Part shown: positions 1 through 8,911 of the stretch, in pieces
How positions within the stretch are numbered: the stretch's first letter is position 1
Layout: every line of letters starts with the position of its first letter
Source: Candidatus Bathyarchaeota archaeon
GTDB lineage: Archaea > Thermoproteota > Bathyarchaeia > Bathyarchaeales > Bathyarchaeaceae
DNA: 64,000 bases
Assembly: GCA_004376295.1 (NCBI GenBank)
Contig: SOJZ01000004.1
Location: 1 to 64,000 of the forward strand
Direction: 5' to 3'
The notes under the pieces: model-generated
The model's input: the letters and a program-made list of their open reading frames with translations, nothing else
Told to the model about the DNA's origin: nothing
The model's database searches: none
Made by a program: the position numbers and the translations under genes

Positions 1-148
1 CTGCCCCAGCCTTTTCGACTACAGCTGCAAGTCTTGAACCTTCTTGCTTTAATCCCTCAGGAAGCTGAATAAGAACCCGCTTGGAGCCACGTTCAAGTAT
101 TTCCTCCTTCAGTCTCTTCTCTTCCAACTCACAAGTCAATCTAGGCAT
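1..148 (-). CDS. dph2: Diphthamide biosynthesis protein Dph2, N-terminal fragment (runs off the window)
   Basis: The leftward reading frame enters the window's left edge, so only about 49 N-terminal residues are visible. After a short charged helix they contain RVLIQLPEGLKQEG, the strand-loop typical of the first domain of Dph2/Dph1. In archaea this radical-SAM 4Fe-4S enzyme transfers the 3-amino-3-carboxypropyl group of SAM to a histidine of elongation factor aEF2. Two in-frame ATG codons lie six bases apart. The second (148) sits five bases after GGTGA and is preferred over 154. Identification rests on one short motif, so confidence is moderate. Confidence 0.7.
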   Translation of the reverse strand, partial: MPRLTCELEEKRLKEEILERGSKRVLIQLPEGLKQEGSRLAAVVEKAGA

Positions 149-248
149 TCTCATCACCACTCAATTATCAAAGTACTGGAGAAACACACTGAATGGATGC
201 CCCCTGATTAGTAGTTTCCTTTAGATGCCCCTAGCCAGAATATCCGCC

Positions 249-2708
249 TCATCGTAGAGTCCATTTTTCATTTTGTTCGGACTTTTGAGCTACGGGACTT
301 GTGGCGCTTTTGCGCATGTAAGCCAGCTGTTCAAGCAGAATTTTCTGTTCGATGCTTGCAACCAGTTGCCTAGTACGCACCACTGCGTCAGCGTTTACCG
401 ACACGCTGTCGATGCCACATTTGACTAAGAATTCGGTGAAGTCTGGTAGGTTTGAGGGCCCTTCTCCACAGATAGAAACGGTACGTCCGTATTGGTGAGC
501 TACTCTGATTAAGTGGGCAAGTATGCGTTTGATCGCGGGGTCTCTTTCGTCGAAGTACCCCATTAGTCCCAGCCTTTCTGAGTCTCGATCAATCAGCAGG
601 ATGCCCTGAGTCATATCGTTTGAGCCTATTGAGAAACCGTCGCATAGTTGGGAGAATTCGTCAGCCATTATAGCGATAGATGGAGTCTCGGCCATAAACC
701 AGATTTGGAAATCTCTTGATTTTTCTGATCTTTCAAGTCCCTCATCTTTCATTATTTTTAGACATTTTTTGGCTTCCCAAACCGTTCTTACCACAGGCAG
801 CATGACCCAAATGTTCTTCAGGCCCCATTCTTCCCTGCATTTTTTTATCGCCTTACATTCAAGCCTGAACGCTTTTTCATACCATTTGCTTATGTATCTG
901 CTCGTTCCACGCCAACCGAGCATTGGATTTGCTTCAACTATTTCGTATTTTTCCCCGCCTTTCAGCTCTCTGTATTCATTTGTTTTGAAGTCGCTAAACC
1001 TCACAACTACTGGGCGTGGTTGTATGGGCCTTGCAACCGTTGCGATTCCTTCAGCTAACTTGTTAATGAACTTGTTAGCTTGCCCGGTTTCTAAGAGATA
1101 CATGGGATGTTCTCCAATGTAGCTTGCTAGGATAAACTCGATGCGCATAAGGCCTATTCCGTCGAAGGGCAGGTTTTTGTATTTGTCAATCATGTCCGGA
1201 ACGCCGAGGTTTAAGTAGATTTTAGTAGCGGTTATTGGAGCTGACATGATTGCTGTTGAATGTGTAATTCCAGTCATCGGTGATTCGGCTTGCCTCACAA
1301 ATTCTTTCATTATCCCCTCGTACACAACGCCGCTTCTCGCATCTACGGTGTACTCTTTACCCGTAGTCATTATTTGCGTACCGTTTTCCGTTGCAACAAT
1401 GCAGGGGATACCTAGCTCTCGACTCACTATGGCTGCATGACATGTAACTCCTCCCTTGTCTGTGACGATGGCTCCAGACAACTTCATAAATGGCACGTAG
1501 TCAGGGTTGGTCATGGTGGTGACTAGTATGTCGCCTTTCTCCATGAGCTTAGACGCATCATCAGGGGTAAGAGCAATTTTAGCTACGCCGGCTCCGACGG
1601 CTCTTTTTCCAGCCGCTATCCCTTTCACAACGACTTTCCGTTCCATCGGCCGCGAAGGTGGAGTAGGTTTCGCTTCAACTTTGGATGACACCATTTTGAG
1701 GCTCCAAACAGTTTCTGGCCTAGATTGAACAATGAATATGTTTTCCGGAAAAGCGAGATGTCTGTCGATCGCCCATTCAATGTCTTGAGGTTTCCCATCA
1801 TAATGTTTCTCGATGCGATTGGCGAGTTCGGTAAGTTTGACGATTTCTTCATCAGTTAAGCTGGATTGCCCTTGTCTCTCAATGGGCACGTTAAGACGAT
1901 TTGTTTTGCCGGTTTTGGAATCGCGAACATATTCAACCGTTTTCTTGGCAATTTTTTTGCTAATTATCTCCAGCGTGTTTTTATCTGTTATATAGTTGTC
2001 TGGAGTGATGGCTCCGGAGACAACTGATTCTCCCAAACCCCAAGTAGACTCGGTAACTATTTGATTAGGTTCTCCGGTTACAGGGTTTATGGTAAAAGTA
2101 ACGCCAGCGACTTTGGCGTCAACCATTTTCTGAACGCCTACGCTGATGAGAACTTGTTCATGCTCGAAGCCTTTCTGAGTCCGATAGAAGATGGCTCTCG
2201 GCGTGAACAGACTTGACCAACATCGGACGGTTTTTTCAACAAGCTCCTTTCCGCCCTTTACGTTGAGGTAGGTTTCCTGTTGACCAGCGAAAGAAGCGTC
2301 GGGTAGGTCTTCAGCTGTTGCGCTTGACCGCACAGCCACAAAAACTCGACTTGATTTTGTTCTTTTACCGAGTTCATTATAGGCGTTTTTAATTGCCTTT
2401 TCAATTTGGGGCAGTATAGGGGTTGATTCGATGAGTTGCCGAATTTCTTTGGATGCTTTTTCATACTGATGTGGGTCATTAATGTCGGTAACGGTTTTCT
2501 CGATGATTTTATAAATTTTCTTAGCGATGCCTGTTTCTGTGATAAATTTTTCGTAAGCTTGAGCGGTAACTGCAAATCCCGGCGGAACAGGTATTCCGGC
2601 TTGAAGCAGTTCACCTAAATTCGCGCATTTACCGCCTACGATTAGGACATCTTCTTTTCTCAAGTCCTCAAACCATAGAATGAACTTTTTCTTCAAAGAA
2701 GCCCGCAA
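249..2708 (-). CDS. ppsA: Phosphoenolpyruvate synthase (pyruvate, water dikinase)
   Basis: This enzyme makes PEP from pyruvate and ATP, releasing AMP and phosphate; it is the gluconeogenic entry point in archaea. Domains in order are: an ATP-grasp PPDK N-domain (GGKCANLGEL at 25-34, RSSATAEDLPDASFAGQQET at 127-146), the swivelling phosphohistidine domain with VTCHAAIVSRE (His424), and the C-terminal PEP-binding barrel with the catalytic cysteine in ICGEGPSN (about Cys747). At 819 aa it is slightly longer than E. coli PpsA. The start is TTG, with GAGGTGA six bases upstream. It begins 12 bases after the L10e stop, so the two are probably cotranscribed. Confidence 0.96.
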   Translation of the reverse strand: MRASLKKKFILWFEDLRKEDVLIVGGKCANLGELLQAGIPVPPGFAVTAQAYEKFITETGIAKKIYKIIEKTVTDINDPHQYEKASKEIRQLIESTPILPQIEKAIKNAYNELGKRTKSSRVFVAVRSSATAEDLPDASFAGQQETYLNVKGGKELVEKTVRCWSSLFTPRAIFYRTQKGFEHEQVLISVGVQKMVDAKVAGVTFTINPVTGEPNQIVTESTWGLGESVVSGAITPDNYITDKNTLEIISKKIAKKTVEYVRDSKTGKTNRLNVPIERQGQSSLTDEEIVKLTELANRIEKHYDGKPQDIEWAIDRHLAFPENIFIVQSRPETVWSLKMVSSKVEAKPTPPSRPMERKVVVKGIAAGKRAVGAGVAKIALTPDDASKLMEKGDILVTTMTNPDYVPFMKLSGAIVTDKGGVTCHAAIVSRELGIPCIVATENGTQIMTTGKEYTVDARSGVVYEGIMKEFVRQAESPMTGITHSTAIMSAPITATKIYLNLGVPDMIDKYKNLPFDGIGLMRIEFILASYIGEHPMYLLETGQANKFINKLAEGIATVARPIQPRPVVVRFSDFKTNEYRELKGGEKYEIVEANPMLGWRGTSRYISKWYEKAFRLECKAIKKCREEWGLKNIWVMLPVVRTVWEAKKCLKIMKDEGLERSEKSRDFQIWFMAETPSIAIMADEFSQLCDGFSIGSNDMTQGILLIDRDSERLGLMGYFDERDPAIKRILAHLIRVAHQYGRTVSICGEGPSNLPDFTEFLVKCGIDSVSVNADAVVRTRQLVASIEQKILLEQLAYMRKSATSPVAQKSEQNEKWTLR

Positions 2709-2720
2709 TATAGTTCACCT

Positions 2721-3221
2721 CTAGTTGGCCTCAATTTTCTCAATAAACACCCTACAGGGCGTTGGCAATTTGGCCCCCCCACGCTTTAACGCTTCTTTTA
2801 CAACTTCAAGGCCATCCTCATTTACATTTACTATTATAACCGCCTGGTTTGGTTTCACTCGTGCAGCGGTTCCTATGGGCTTGCCGAAGGATCTTTTCAT
2901 TCCATCTTGCAGTCGATCTGCGTGTGCTCCAAAGATCATTTTGTTTTCTCGAAGTACACAATGTGGGTACGGCATGATTTGTAAGCAGTAGTTTTTCCCC
3001 AATTTTTCCGATAGCAAACGGTTGGTTGCTATACGGGCCGCTTCTAACGCGTTGTGGCGTACTTGGACTTCTCTTTGGGCGATCAAAGAGGCTTGATACT
3101 CAAAAGTACTTGCAGGGTCGCCCATGGTGAATTTAGTAATTTTCGGCGGGGGAAAGCCTCGCATATACTTCTTTCTCGTATAGGGTTGCCCTTTCACCCT
3201 TCGATAATTGCGTGCCTTCAT
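2721..3221 (-). CDS. rpl10e: 50S ribosomal protein L10e (uL16)
   Basis: The N-terminus MKARNYRRVKGQPYTRKKYM and the following segment MRGFPPPKITKF are characteristic of the archaeal/eukaryal L10e branch of uL16, which binds 23S rRNA near the A-site tRNA elbow. Length (166 aa) is normal. The ATG follows TGAGGGG by six bases, and a TATA-like element CTTTAAATA lies about 35 bases upstream (3252-3263), so this gene heads the leftward unit that continues into PEP synthase. Confidence 0.97.
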   Translation of the reverse strand: MKARNYRRVKGQPYTRKKYMRGFPPPKITKFTMGDPASTFEYQASLIAQREVQVRHNALEAARIATNRLLSEKLGKNYCLQIMPYPHCVLRENKMIFGAHADRLQDGMKRSFGKPIGTAARVKPNQAVIIVNVNEDGLEVVKEALKRGGAKLPTPCRVFIEKIEAN

Positions 3222-3251
3222 GGTTTTTCCCCTCAGCTTACAAAGTCCGCG

Positions 3252-3263
3252 GTATTTAAAGAA
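3252..3263 (-). promoter_or_regulatory. TATA-like box for rpl10e-ppsA
   Basis: An AT-rich element reading TTTAAATACC on the minus strand lies about 35 bases before the L10e ATG, the distance expected for an archaeal TATA box with a short leader carrying the SD sequence. Position and composition only; no BRE was scored. Confidence 0.4.
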
Positions 3264-3365
3264 TTTGTTAGCAACACTCTTTATTAAAATTATGAATCCA
3301 TGATACTGTTAACTTATTTGTCATGGTAAATAGATTTCTTTAGGATTTTATTTGTCTGGTATTTT

Positions 3366-3863
3366 TCATTGTCTGTCGTATTTTTCCACTTCGTCGCTCA
3401 TTACAACGAGTCCGATCCCTGCGTCCTTGAACATTTTCACAGTATCTGCTTCAGCGTGATAATGTTTTTCTGCAACCACGCGCTTGATACCAGAATTGAT
3501 AATCATCATTGCACAAGGCCTGCATGGAACCATTTTACAATAAAGTGTCGCTCCGTCTATAGATACCCCAAATTTTGCAGCTTGGATTATCGCATTTTGT
3601 TCTGCGTGCAATGTTCGTACACAATGTTGAGTAACATTTCCAGCGTCATCAAAAACCTTACGCATGTCATGCCCAATTTCATTACAATGGGACAATCCTG
3701 CAGGCGAACCGACGTATCCTGTAGTTAGAATTCTTTTGTCTTTTACGATTACACATCCGCTCCTACCTCTATCACATGTCGCCCTTTTCGAAACAGCTTC
3801 ACATAAATCAAGAAAATACCTGTTCCAACTTGGTCTCTTGCACTCTTTCATGTTTCTGCACAT
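3366..3863 (-). CDS. dCMP deaminase family protein
   Basis: A zinc-dependent cytidine/deoxycytidylate deaminase fold. The zinc and proton-relay motifs are both present: HAEQN at residues 86-90 and PCRPC at 113-117. The insert with extra Cys/His between residues 60 and 81 matches ComEB-type dCMP deaminases, which convert dCMP to dUMP for dTMP synthesis. No SD precedes the ATG. An AT-rich TATA-like stretch about 22-30 bases upstream suggests a leaderless message starting at this ATG or at Met5. Confidence 0.9.
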   Translation of the reverse strand: MCRNMKECKRPSWNRYFLDLCEAVSKRATCDRGRSGCVIVKDKRILTTGYVGSPAGLSHCNEIGHDMRKVFDDAGNVTQHCVRTLHAEQNAIIQAAKFGVSIDGATLYCKMVPCRPCAMMIINSGIKRVVAEKHYHAEADTVKMFKDAGIGLVVMSDEVEKYDRQ

Positions 3864-4056
3864 CGATTTGGAGTTATTAATATTTTAGCGTGCGAGGATG
3901 CTGTTAACTAATTCGTGATGAAACTAATTCATGTAATATTTCGTTTTAATGATTGTGTGGAATGCGGGTTTCACAGTGTCAATAATATGTACTCGTATTT
4001 ATACTTCCTTTCAGAATGTTTAGGTCACTTTCGGGTTTTGCAGCCGACTATATAGT

Positions 4057-4503
4057 TCATTTTTGTTCCTTTTCTCTTTCTAACAGCAAATGCTCCTTCA
4101 GGAACCCGTGTTTCTTGTACAGACGTATCGCCCGCTTGTTTTCTTTCTCGGTTCCTACATGGAGTTCCATGATTCCCATTTTACCAGTCTGCTTGATAAC
4201 CTCTTTCAGCAGCTTTGAACCTATGCCTCTGCCTTGGTAGTCTTTGTGGATGAAAAGGTAGTTGATGGTTGCTTCGTTCCATTTCTCCCAAACCGACGGT
4301 AGAATGTAATAGTCGATGAAGCCGACGGTTTTGCGGTCTAGCTTAGCCACGAGGATCACGTAGTTTTCGGTTGCTAAAAGTTTCTCCAACGCTTTTCTAG
4401 CCCAAGCCTCATCTTGCAGATAAATTGTCTTTAATACCTCAATTATACCGTTAACATCATCGCTTGAGGCTTTCCGTATGACCAAATTTTTTGTATGCTT
4501 CAT
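4057..4503 (-). CDS. GNAT family N-acetyltransferase
   Basis: A 148-aa single-domain GNAT protein. The acetyl-CoA pyrophosphate loop is YQGRGIGSKLL at about residues 89-99, preceded by the beta4 strand NYLFIHKD. The substrate cannot be read from sequence; the C-terminal half (ELHVGTEKENKRAIRLYKKHGF) is the usual form of RimI-like and small-molecule acetyltransferases. It is separated from both neighbours and is likely its own unit. Confidence 0.88.
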   Translation of the reverse strand: MKHTKNLVIRKASSDDVNGIIEVLKTIYLQDEAWARKALEKLLATENYVILVAKLDRKTVGFIDYYILPSVWEKWNEATINYLFIHKDYQGRGIGSKLLKEVIKQTGKMGIMELHVGTEKENKRAIRLYKKHGFLKEHLLLEREKEQK

Positions 4504-4543
4504 AACTGTTCCTCTGAAAAGATGTTGTATTGTAACTTCAAGT

Positions 4544-5179
4544 TTATTTCATCGAGCGTTGCCTAGGTTGGCGCTCGGCTTGTATCACGACTATTGTTTC
4601 AAACGCAACCTTCTTTTTAGCTACAATCACGGCTCTTAGCCCTTCTTCTTCAAGTTTTTGAATTGTCTCATCAACATTGGAAAGAGTTGATTGAACTAAG
4701 ACAATTTTGCCTTCTTCCATCAAATAACGTGGTGCCTGAGAAATGAACTGATCGACAAGTTCCCTTCCAGAGGGCCCTCCCGCCCAAGCTCGTTCTATCC
4801 ACGTTTTCTGTTCGCTTCTTTCTGAGGGTAGATATGGAGCGTTGAAAACTATCACATTAAACTTTTCGTTTCCTTCTACGGATTCAAAGAGGTTGCCCAG
4901 CCGTATGTCCATTTTACCTGCAACCCCGTTGAGTTCTGCGTTCATTTGGGCACAGCTAACCGCGTGAGGGTTCACGTCTACGGCGACCACTTTTTTCGCT
5001 TTTTTCGCCGCAAGAATCCCTAAAATTCCACATCCTGTCCCCACATCCAGCACAACATCATTTTGGTTCAAAACGAGATTTTCAGCCAAGAGAAATGAGT
5101 CCTCGGCAGGTTCGTAAACGTCCTTCAAAACGTAAAAAACATAATTATCGAAGAAAATTTTTTTCTTAGGCGAACTCAT
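4544..5179 (-). CDS. HemK/PrmC-type protein glutamine methyltransferase
   Basis: A SAM-dependent class I methyltransferase of the archaeal HemK/Mtq2 group, expected to methylate the GGQ glutamine of release factor aRF1. The SAM-binding motif I is LDVGTGCGILG (44-54). The substrate amide-binding motif is NAPYLP (113-118), against NPPY in the bacterial enzyme. Its start overlaps the end of ksgA by 14 bases, consistent with translational coupling in the conserved rpoF-DUF655-ksgA-hemK order. Confidence 0.9.
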   Translation of the reverse strand: MSSPKKKIFFDNYVFYVLKDVYEPAEDSFLLAENLVLNQNDVVLDVGTGCGILGILAAKKAKKVVAVDVNPHAVSCAQMNAELNGVAGKMDIRLGNLFESVEGNEKFNVIVFNAPYLPSERSEQKTWIERAWAGGPSGRELVDQFISQAPRYLMEEGKIVLVQSTLSNVDETIQKLEEEGLRAVIVAKKKVAFETIVVIQAERQPRQRSMK

Positions 5180-5978
5180 CGGCTAGAACCCCAAAATCTT
5201 CTGGTGCCAACTGCCGCACTCTTTTATCGTGAAAGAGTAGGGAATCTGCCAACTTTACCATGTCTTTTTTCTTTACCCCTCGATTGCGCAGAAAAGGAAC
5301 AATTGCATTTCTCACCTTTTTGTTTCGCTGGGTAAACAATGTCCGTACGAGCTCAAAAAAGATTTTTTCATCCCTCACTCGGAAAGGAGGCTTCCTAGGC
5401 TTCAACCGCACGACTGAGGAGTCTACGTCTGGAGGTGGATAAAACATGTCTTGAGACACATAATCTAGGAGCTCCACTTCAGCCCGATAATATGTAGAGA
5501 CCGTTAGCCTTCCATAGTCTTTGCTCCCAACACGAGCCACCATCCTCTCCGCAAATTCCTTCTGAAAAGTCAAGACGGCACAGTCAAACGACCTTTCCAA
5601 AAGCCAAAACAAAATAGGAGATGAAATAGAATATGGAGGAGTGGAAACCATCTTGTTGAACGGAGGAACATTAACGCTTAGTATGTCTCCTTCTATCAAG
5701 TCCACGTTCTGCAACCCATGAAGCTGGTTTTTCAATATCTTCACCAATTTAGAATCAACTTCGACAGCAACAACTCTTTTGCATTCTTGAGAAAGAAGTT
5801 CGGTGAGAAAGCCTAATCCAGCTCCCACCTCTAAAACAACGTCCCCTTTGTTTACAGACGCGTAAGAAATCATTCTCTGCAAAAGGGCACGGTCCACTGC
5901 AAAGGTTTGTCCTAGGCGTTTTTTGGGCAAAAATTTGTGAAGGTAGATAAGTCGCTTTGCCCGTTGAAGGAGACTCAT
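5166..5978 (-). CDS. ksgA: 16S rRNA dimethyladenosine transferase (KsgA/Dim1)
   Basis: Dimethylates the two adjacent adenosines of the 3'-terminal helix of 16S rRNA late in 30S assembly. KKRLGQTFAVDR (19-30) and the SAM motif VLEVGAGLGFLTE (48-60) are canonical, as is the C-terminal LFTQRNKKVRNA. Motif IV, normally NLPY or N[IL]PY, reads TPPY (113-116), so the usual asparagine is replaced. Upstream DUF655 ends 11 bases before this ATG. Function is well supported by overall similarity and gene order; the motif change is noted as a finding. Confidence 0.93.
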   Translation of the reverse strand: MSLLQRAKRLIYLHKFLPKKRLGQTFAVDRALLQRMISYASVNKGDVVLEVGAGLGFLTELLSQECKRVVAVEVDSKLVKILKNQLHGLQNVDLIEGDILSVNVPPFNKMVSTPPYSISSPILFWLLERSFDCAVLTFQKEFAERMVARVGSKDYGRLTVSTYYRAEVELLDYVSQDMFYPPPDVDSSVVRLKPRKPPFRVRDEKIFFELVRTLFTQRNKKVRNAIVPFLRNRGVKKKDMVKLADSLLFHDKRVRQLAPEDFGVLADEFA

Positions 5979-5989
5979 AGTTGTACCAA

Positions 5990-6601
5990 CTACGGTGCTC
6001 TCGTGAACAATCTATATTTGCTTTCGCCGGGCAGTTCCTCTAAAATCCTCTTTGTCACGAGTTTAGCGGGGCTGGGTATGTTGGCGCGTTGCTGCAAATC
6101 TTCAAAGTTTTCGAAGGATTTTCTTTCTCGTTCATCAATAATTTGCCACATGTATTTCTTTCCAATCCCTGGAATCAATTCTAACGCGTGCATCCTAGGC
6201 GTTAGCGCTTGAACCATGTTGAAGAAGTTGATAAACCAGCTTTCACGACTCAGCACAATTTTTTCCACTACGCTGAAGAGCTCCATTTTTGCACTAGTCG
6301 TCAACTCGTCATAGTTAATTCTCCCGATGATATACGTAATCTTTTCACGATTACTTTTTCCAACATAGACTCTATCATATGACTTTAGGACAACACCTTC
6401 TTTTGCGATTGCCTCAAGAAGTGTGAAAAATTCTTCACCAACTACCTGAACTAAGGCGCCTGCTCGATACCTATGTCTGGCTTCCGCCCTTCCGTGAGGA
6501 AGATAGTCGAGAACGTATGCGTATTCTTCATAACGTTTTGAGAATTCGTACGCTCTCTCTCTCCTCTCTTCTCTACGTCTTGAAAACTCGTTGCCCCGCA
6601 T
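5990..6601 (-). CDS. DUF655 nucleic-acid-binding protein (OB plus HhH)
   Basis: Conserved archaeal protein of 203 aa with an N-terminal OB-like beta segment and a C-terminal helix-hairpin-helix region (LELIPGIGKKYMWQIIDER, about residues 140-158). It sits almost always between rpoF and ksgA, as here, suggesting a role in RNA metabolism or ribosome assembly; this is inference from context. The ATG is preceded by a weak GGGCGTGA. The first 15 residues are very Arg/Glu-rich. Confidence 0.85.
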   Translation of the reverse strand: MRGNEFSRRREERRERAYEFSKRYEEYAYVLDYLPHGRAEARHRYRAGALVQVVGEEFFTLLEAIAKEGVVLKSYDRVYVGKSNREKITYIIGRINYDELTTSAKMELFSVVEKIVLSRESWFINFFNMVQALTPRMHALELIPGIGKKYMWQIIDERERKSFENFEDLQQRANIPSPAKLVTKRILEELPGESKYRLFTRAP

Positions 6602-6883
6602 TTGAATTTCACGCCCTATATCAACTACTTTTTCAAAAAGTCTGTTCTAGATTCGCACTTGTGGACGGTTGTTTTGCGGGGTTTGCTTTCCAACGTTGCA
6701 TCCTTCTTGTTGTATAATATCTTTTACGAGTTCGCGTTTATTAGTTTTCTTACTTCCCAATACACTATTTCTTAAGCACATGTGGTTTTTCCATAAAAAT
6801 TGTATTCGAGCTTACGCAACGAGTCTTGTCATATGCACTTCTGGTTTGTTCGGCGAACCAGTTTTCACGCCGTTGCGAAATTC

Positions 6884-7222
6884 CTACTCCTTTTTCCTGT
6901 ACTCATCTAAGAAAGCGAGTATTGCTTCTAGCTTAGAGGTTTCCACAATCTTATGTCCGCCAGCCAAAAAAACTCGAACCTCCTGTATGCTTTCAGGCAT
7001 ACAGTTGACGAGTTGAACAGACTCCTCCTCTTCCAATTCAAACTGCTCCACAAGTTTCTTCACGATTTTTTCTGCAGTTTTAGCATCTACCTTAGAGAAT
7101 TTTGCCGCGTAATCCAGCGATCTTCGTTGGAACTGATCAAGCTGTTCTTCGCCTATTGATTCTAGCATTTTTTTAACTTCGGGAACCGTGACTATGTTTT
7201 CCTTCGTTGCTTTTCTAGGCAT
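6884..7222 (-). CDS. rpoF: DNA-directed RNA polymerase subunit F (Rpo4)
   Basis: Archaeal Rpb4 homologue of 112 aa that pairs with Rpo7 to form the RNAP stalk. The C-terminal HRDC-like helical segment (EAILAFLDEYRKKE) and the position directly after eL21 match the family. It starts three bases after the eL21 stop. About 280 bases with no recognisable gene separate its stop from DUF655, more than is usual in this cluster. Confidence 0.92.
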   Translation of the reverse strand: MPRKATKENIVTVPEVKKMLESIGEEQLDQFQRRSLDYAAKFSKVDAKTAEKIVKKLVEQFELEEEESVQLVNCMPESIQEVRVFLAGGHKIVETSKLEAILAFLDEYRKKE

Positions 7223-7225
7223 TTT

Positions 7226-7525
7226 TCATCCTCCTACGTGCGGCTTTAGATGTTCTGGGCGCACAATTATCTCTTTCACCGCTTTTCCCTGCGTGACGTT
7301 TACGATGTAGGCTCTGCCTTTCTTGTCAATTATGACGCCTATTCTTCCATGGTATCTTCGGTGAGGCATACCCTTATGAACGCTTGGATCAAGCTTAACT
7401 ACTACTTTCTCTCCCGGCTTATACTCATAAAGTATTTTACTGAGCCCTGTTTTCCCCCGTTCTCGAGGGTTTCTCCTTAAAAGGGAACGAGTTTTCCTGC
7501 GATATCCTTTCGCTTTTCTTCCCAT
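7226..7525 (-). CDS. rpl21e: 50S ribosomal protein L21e (eL21)
   Basis: The sequence MGRKAKGYRRKTRSLLRRNP followed by GLSKILYEYKPGEKVVVKLDPSVHKGMPHRRYHG is diagnostic for eL21 (SH3-like barrel, archaea/eukaryotes only). A TTG two codons upstream is also possible, but the family starts with MGR, and GGAGG lies ten bases before this ATG. It follows pus10 by two bases. Confidence 0.96.
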   Translation of the reverse strand: MGRKAKGYRRKTRSLLRRNPRERGKTGLSKILYEYKPGEKVVVKLDPSVHKGMPHRRYHGRIGVIIDKKGRAYIVNVTQGKAVKEIIVRPEHLKPHVGG

Positions 7526-7527
7526 TT

Positions 7528-8829
7528 TCAAGATCCCTCCATAACGACGTTTAAAACGTCTAACTCGAGAGGTTTAGCCTTAGCGTTAACAATCTTAGTG
7601 ACGTTGGGGTCGGTTCGACCTTCGTCGCCTGTTATTAATTCTTTAATGTAAAGTCCTCCTTGACAACGGATTCTCATTTCCACACGGCTAGGCTTTAACC
7701 TCTTTATTTTCGTCGTATATATGTGCTTTTCTCGGATGCGGTCTGCTCTTCTGTGCAGGACACGTAAAGGAGTTTGCTGATGAACAAGCAGATTGGTAAG
7801 CGTTTTCTCTAGGGCTTCTAACTCTTCATCAGAAATGTTTCTGTCAAACTCGACGATTACCTTGTAGATTTTTTGTGCTGCCTCCGCTTTCTTTAATTTT
7901 CTAACCATATCTCTATCAGCGACGCACAGATTCAGAACTTTTACTTTGTCCTCCGCCTGTTTATTGATTGTTCGTGCAAGATTTTGTAAGTTTATAAATC
8001 GTTTTTTGGGCTTTTTGACTTCTATAATGAACGGTCTTCCAGGTCCCAGCATGCGAGCGTCGACATCTTCTCGTCCAGCCGCATGAAATGCGGTCTCTTC
8101 TCCACAGGTTTTTTGTAATGTTGGTCCTGCGATGATTTCTTCGACCGATTCTGAGTACATTTTTCCTGTCCCGTTGCATCGTGGGCACCCTTTTCCTCTG
8201 CATTCAGAGCAAAGCCATTTTGACTGTGGTATTCCTCGGATCAATTTTTTGTATCTACCCATGATATACAGTGGGTTTACTTGGAGTGTGACTTGTTTGG
8301 TGAAGGGGTTGACGAGGACTACAACTTCTGGCTTTGCGTATTCTGTTGTTTTTTGTGTGATTTCTGAGAGTTTCTTGCCGATGTTACGGCTAAATTCGTT
8401 CCGCATGCTTTCTCCGTGTTTCACCGCAAACTCAGCCTTAAACTCGTCTTCCCTTTCCTCCACATTGGTTGGTAGTTCTATGCCGACCAAGAATGTGCCA
8501 TACTCGTAGTCTTGCAATTTTTCCACTGAACTGTCTACTAGTTCTTGTAAGAGTTTAAATTGGCCCTCACATAGATGACATTCCCGCCTTTTTCCGACCC
8601 GTTTTTTCGTTTTTCTTAATATTTCGGCAGCCATATCGAAGGATCCATTTGTTGCCATTGTTTTGAGGAGCGAGACTCCTGCTTTTTCCCTTAGGAGTGC
8701 TAATTTATGGCCTTTCATGGTTAACATTAGCTTGAGAGCTTCACCTCGTTTTTTGTTGTCTAATCCGTAGCCTAGGAGAGCGAATTGTCTTCCTAAGCAA
8801 TGGTTGCAGAGGGGATGTTTCTCAAGCAT
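7528..8829 (-). CDS. pus10: tRNA pseudouridine synthase Pus10
   Basis: Archaeal Pus10 makes pseudouridine 54 and 55 in the tRNA T-loop. The N-terminal THUMP/zinc region carries CNHCLGRQ and CHLCEGQ; a second zinc pair is CSECRGKGCPRCNG. The catalytic segment is FHAAGREDVDARMLGPGRPF. From the first ATG the protein has 433 aa, but the in-frame codons upstream encode FTEILERARK, which matches the family's N-terminal helix. No ATG, GTG or TTG lies between the in-frame TGA at 8887-8889 and this ATG, although AAAGGAGGA occurs at 8866-8874. The true start is therefore uncertain (see findings). Confidence 0.93.
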   Translation of the reverse strand: MLEKHPLCNHCLGRQFALLGYGLDNKKRGEALKLMLTMKGHKLALLREKAGVSLLKTMATNGSFDMAAEILRKTKKRVGKRRECHLCEGQFKLLQELVDSSVEKLQDYEYGTFLVGIELPTNVEEREDEFKAEFAVKHGESMRNEFSRNIGKKLSEITQKTTEYAKPEVVVLVNPFTKQVTLQVNPLYIMGRYKKLIRGIPQSKWLCSECRGKGCPRCNGTGKMYSESVEEIIAGPTLQKTCGEETAFHAAGREDVDARMLGPGRPFIIEVKKPKKRFINLQNLARTINKQAEDKVKVLNLCVADRDMVRKLKKAEAAQKIYKVIVEFDRNISDEELEALEKTLTNLLVHQQTPLRVLHRRADRIREKHIYTTKIKRLKPSRVEMRIRCQGGLYIKELITGDEGRTDPNVTKIVNAKAKPLELDVLNVVMEGS

Positions 8830-8911
8830 TTTTCGCGCCCTTTCAAGTATCTCCGTGAAGAACCATCCTCCTTTTACTTGAACGTGTCACAGTGTTTTTA
8901 GATGTTTTTTA

